Shown: in pieces, positions 6,210-6,672 of the stretch
How the letters are laid out: each line of letters begins with the position of its first letter
Numbering within the stretch: the first letter of the stretch is position 1
Origin: Candidatus Rokuibacteriota bacterium
GTDB lineage: Bacteria; Methylomirabilota; Methylomirabilia; Rokubacteriales; CSP1-6
Assembly (NCBI GenBank): GCA_003220195.1
Contig: QHRT01000161.1
Coordinates: 4,293-10,964 of the forward strand
DNA length: 6,672 nt
Reading direction: 5' to 3'
The notes under the pieces: model-generated
Seen by the model: only the letters and a program-made list of their open reading frames with translations
Told to the model about the DNA's origin: nothing
Database searches by the model: none
Translations under genes and position numbers: made by a program

Positions 6210-6219
6210 GTGAGCTCAC
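6210..6219. promoter_or_regulatory. Palindrome GTGAGCTCAC over the ribosome-binding site of the binding-protein gene
   Basis: A perfect 10-base palindrome lies immediately upstream of the ATG at 6208 and includes part of the GAGGTGAG Shine-Dalgarno sequence. It could fold weakly or bind a dimeric regulator, but a 10-base palindrome in a GC-rich genome can easily be chance. Confidence 0.2.
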
Positions 6220-6231
6220 CTCGCGAGACGG

Positions 6232-6672
6232 CTATCGCGCGCTGATGACGCCGTACGCCTGCCTCGCCGCGTCGCGGAGCGACTGCGGTTCCGCCGGCGA
6301 TTGCATGAGCTGGGAGAGCATGCCAAGCGACGTCCGATCGCCCTGCACCGACAGGTAGCGAATCGCCTCGAGTCGATACGACGGCTCCACGGGCGACGAC
6401 ACCACCTGCCGCATGAACGGCACGGCGCGCTCGTCGTTCAACCCGGTGAGCGCGCGAAACGCCATCTCGCGCCCCCGACCGTCCGCCGTCGATTCCTGGA
6501 AGATCTGCGCGAGTCCCGTGACGCCGTCGGCGCGGCCGGACTGGGCCAGACCGGCCGCGGCGCTGAGGCGCACCATGCGATCCTCGGCGGGGTTGGTCAT
6601 CATGCGTTCCATGACCGGCATCGCGTCGGCCGTCTGGAGCTGTCGAATCCCCGCCGCCGCGGCGCGCCGCAA
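6232..6672 (-). CDS. HEAT-repeat protein, C-terminal part
   Basis: The frame is open from the right edge to a TAG at 6234-6232, giving 147 codons with the stop; the true start is outside. It is built of alpha-helical repeats of about 30-35 residues of the HEAT/PBS-lyase-like type: PVMERMMTNPAEDRMVRLSA followed by AAGLAQSGRADGV, then TGLAQIFQES with REMAFRALTGLNDERAV, then PFMRQVVSSPVEPSYRLEAI with RYLSVQGDRTSL, and a last SQLMQSPAEPQSLRDAARQA helix pair. These solenoids act as protein-interaction scaffolds and say nothing specific about function. No catalytic motif, signal peptide or membrane segment is in the visible part. It ends 23 nt before the binding-protein gene on the same strand, so the two may be co-transcribed. 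A functional link to the T6SS is not indicated. Confidence 0.75.
   Translation of the reverse strand: MRRAAAAGIRQLQTADAMPVMERMMTNPAEDRMVRLSAAAGLAQSGRADGVTGLAQIFQESTADGRGREMAFRALTGLNDERAVPFMRQVVSSPVEPSYRLEAIRYLSVQGDRTSLGMLSQLMQSPAEPQSLRDAARQAYGVISAR

Noticed and set aside
5222..6358. Plus-strand open frame of 378 codons
   Set aside because: It is the antisense shadow of the binding protein; its translation is repetitive D/R/V/G-rich and lacks any recognisable domain or good start.
1..6672. CRISPR array, insertion sequence or integron
   Set aside because: There are no regularly spaced direct repeats, no transposase or integrase frame, and no terminal inverted repeats.

Overview
This is a GC-rich bacterial window in which every supported gene is on the minus strand. 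Reading from high to low coordinates, it holds the end of a HEAT-repeat protein, a NitT/TauT-type ABC transporter substrate-binding protein, and then the first part of a type VI secretion system (T6SS) operon of the imp type: tssA, tssB, tssC, hcp (tssD), impE, tssE and the start of tssF, which runs off the left edge. The genes are packed tightly (1-nt stop/start overlaps, gaps of about 20-40 nt), as expected of one operon. The only real intergenic space before the T6SS genes (about 4850-5032) is less GC-rich and holds a good sigma70-type promoter reading into tssA. The taxon cannot be fixed from sequence alone. GC-rich codon use, a T6SS and a NitT/TauT binding protein fit a soil or sediment Gram-negative (Proteobacteria in the broad sense, or a Rokubacteria/NC10-like lineage). 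This is a weak inference.

The T6SS products fit together as follows. TssB and TssC form the contractile sheath around the Hcp tube. TssE and TssF are baseplate parts. TssA primes or caps tail polymerisation. ImpE is an accessory protein of imp-type loci.

The striking feature is that this operon is damaged. tssA has lost about 30 codons at the end of its ImpA_N domain and is frameshifted there. tssC keeps its frame but lacks about 25 residues of a strongly conserved central segment. impE has lost about 13 codons with a frameshift and also carries an in-frame TGA where a glycine codon is expected, after which the family C-terminus continues in the same frame. tssB, hcp and tssE look intact. 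Either the system is decaying or was selectively inactivated, or the sequence is an assembly in which short internal segments were dropped. Reads across the three junctions would decide.

The substrate-binding protein also has an odd end: after about residue 333 the frame runs on for nearly 60 arginine/proline-rich residues through two GC-rich hairpins, which looks like read-through of intergenic DNA. No RNA genes, CRISPR arrays or insertion sequences were seen.
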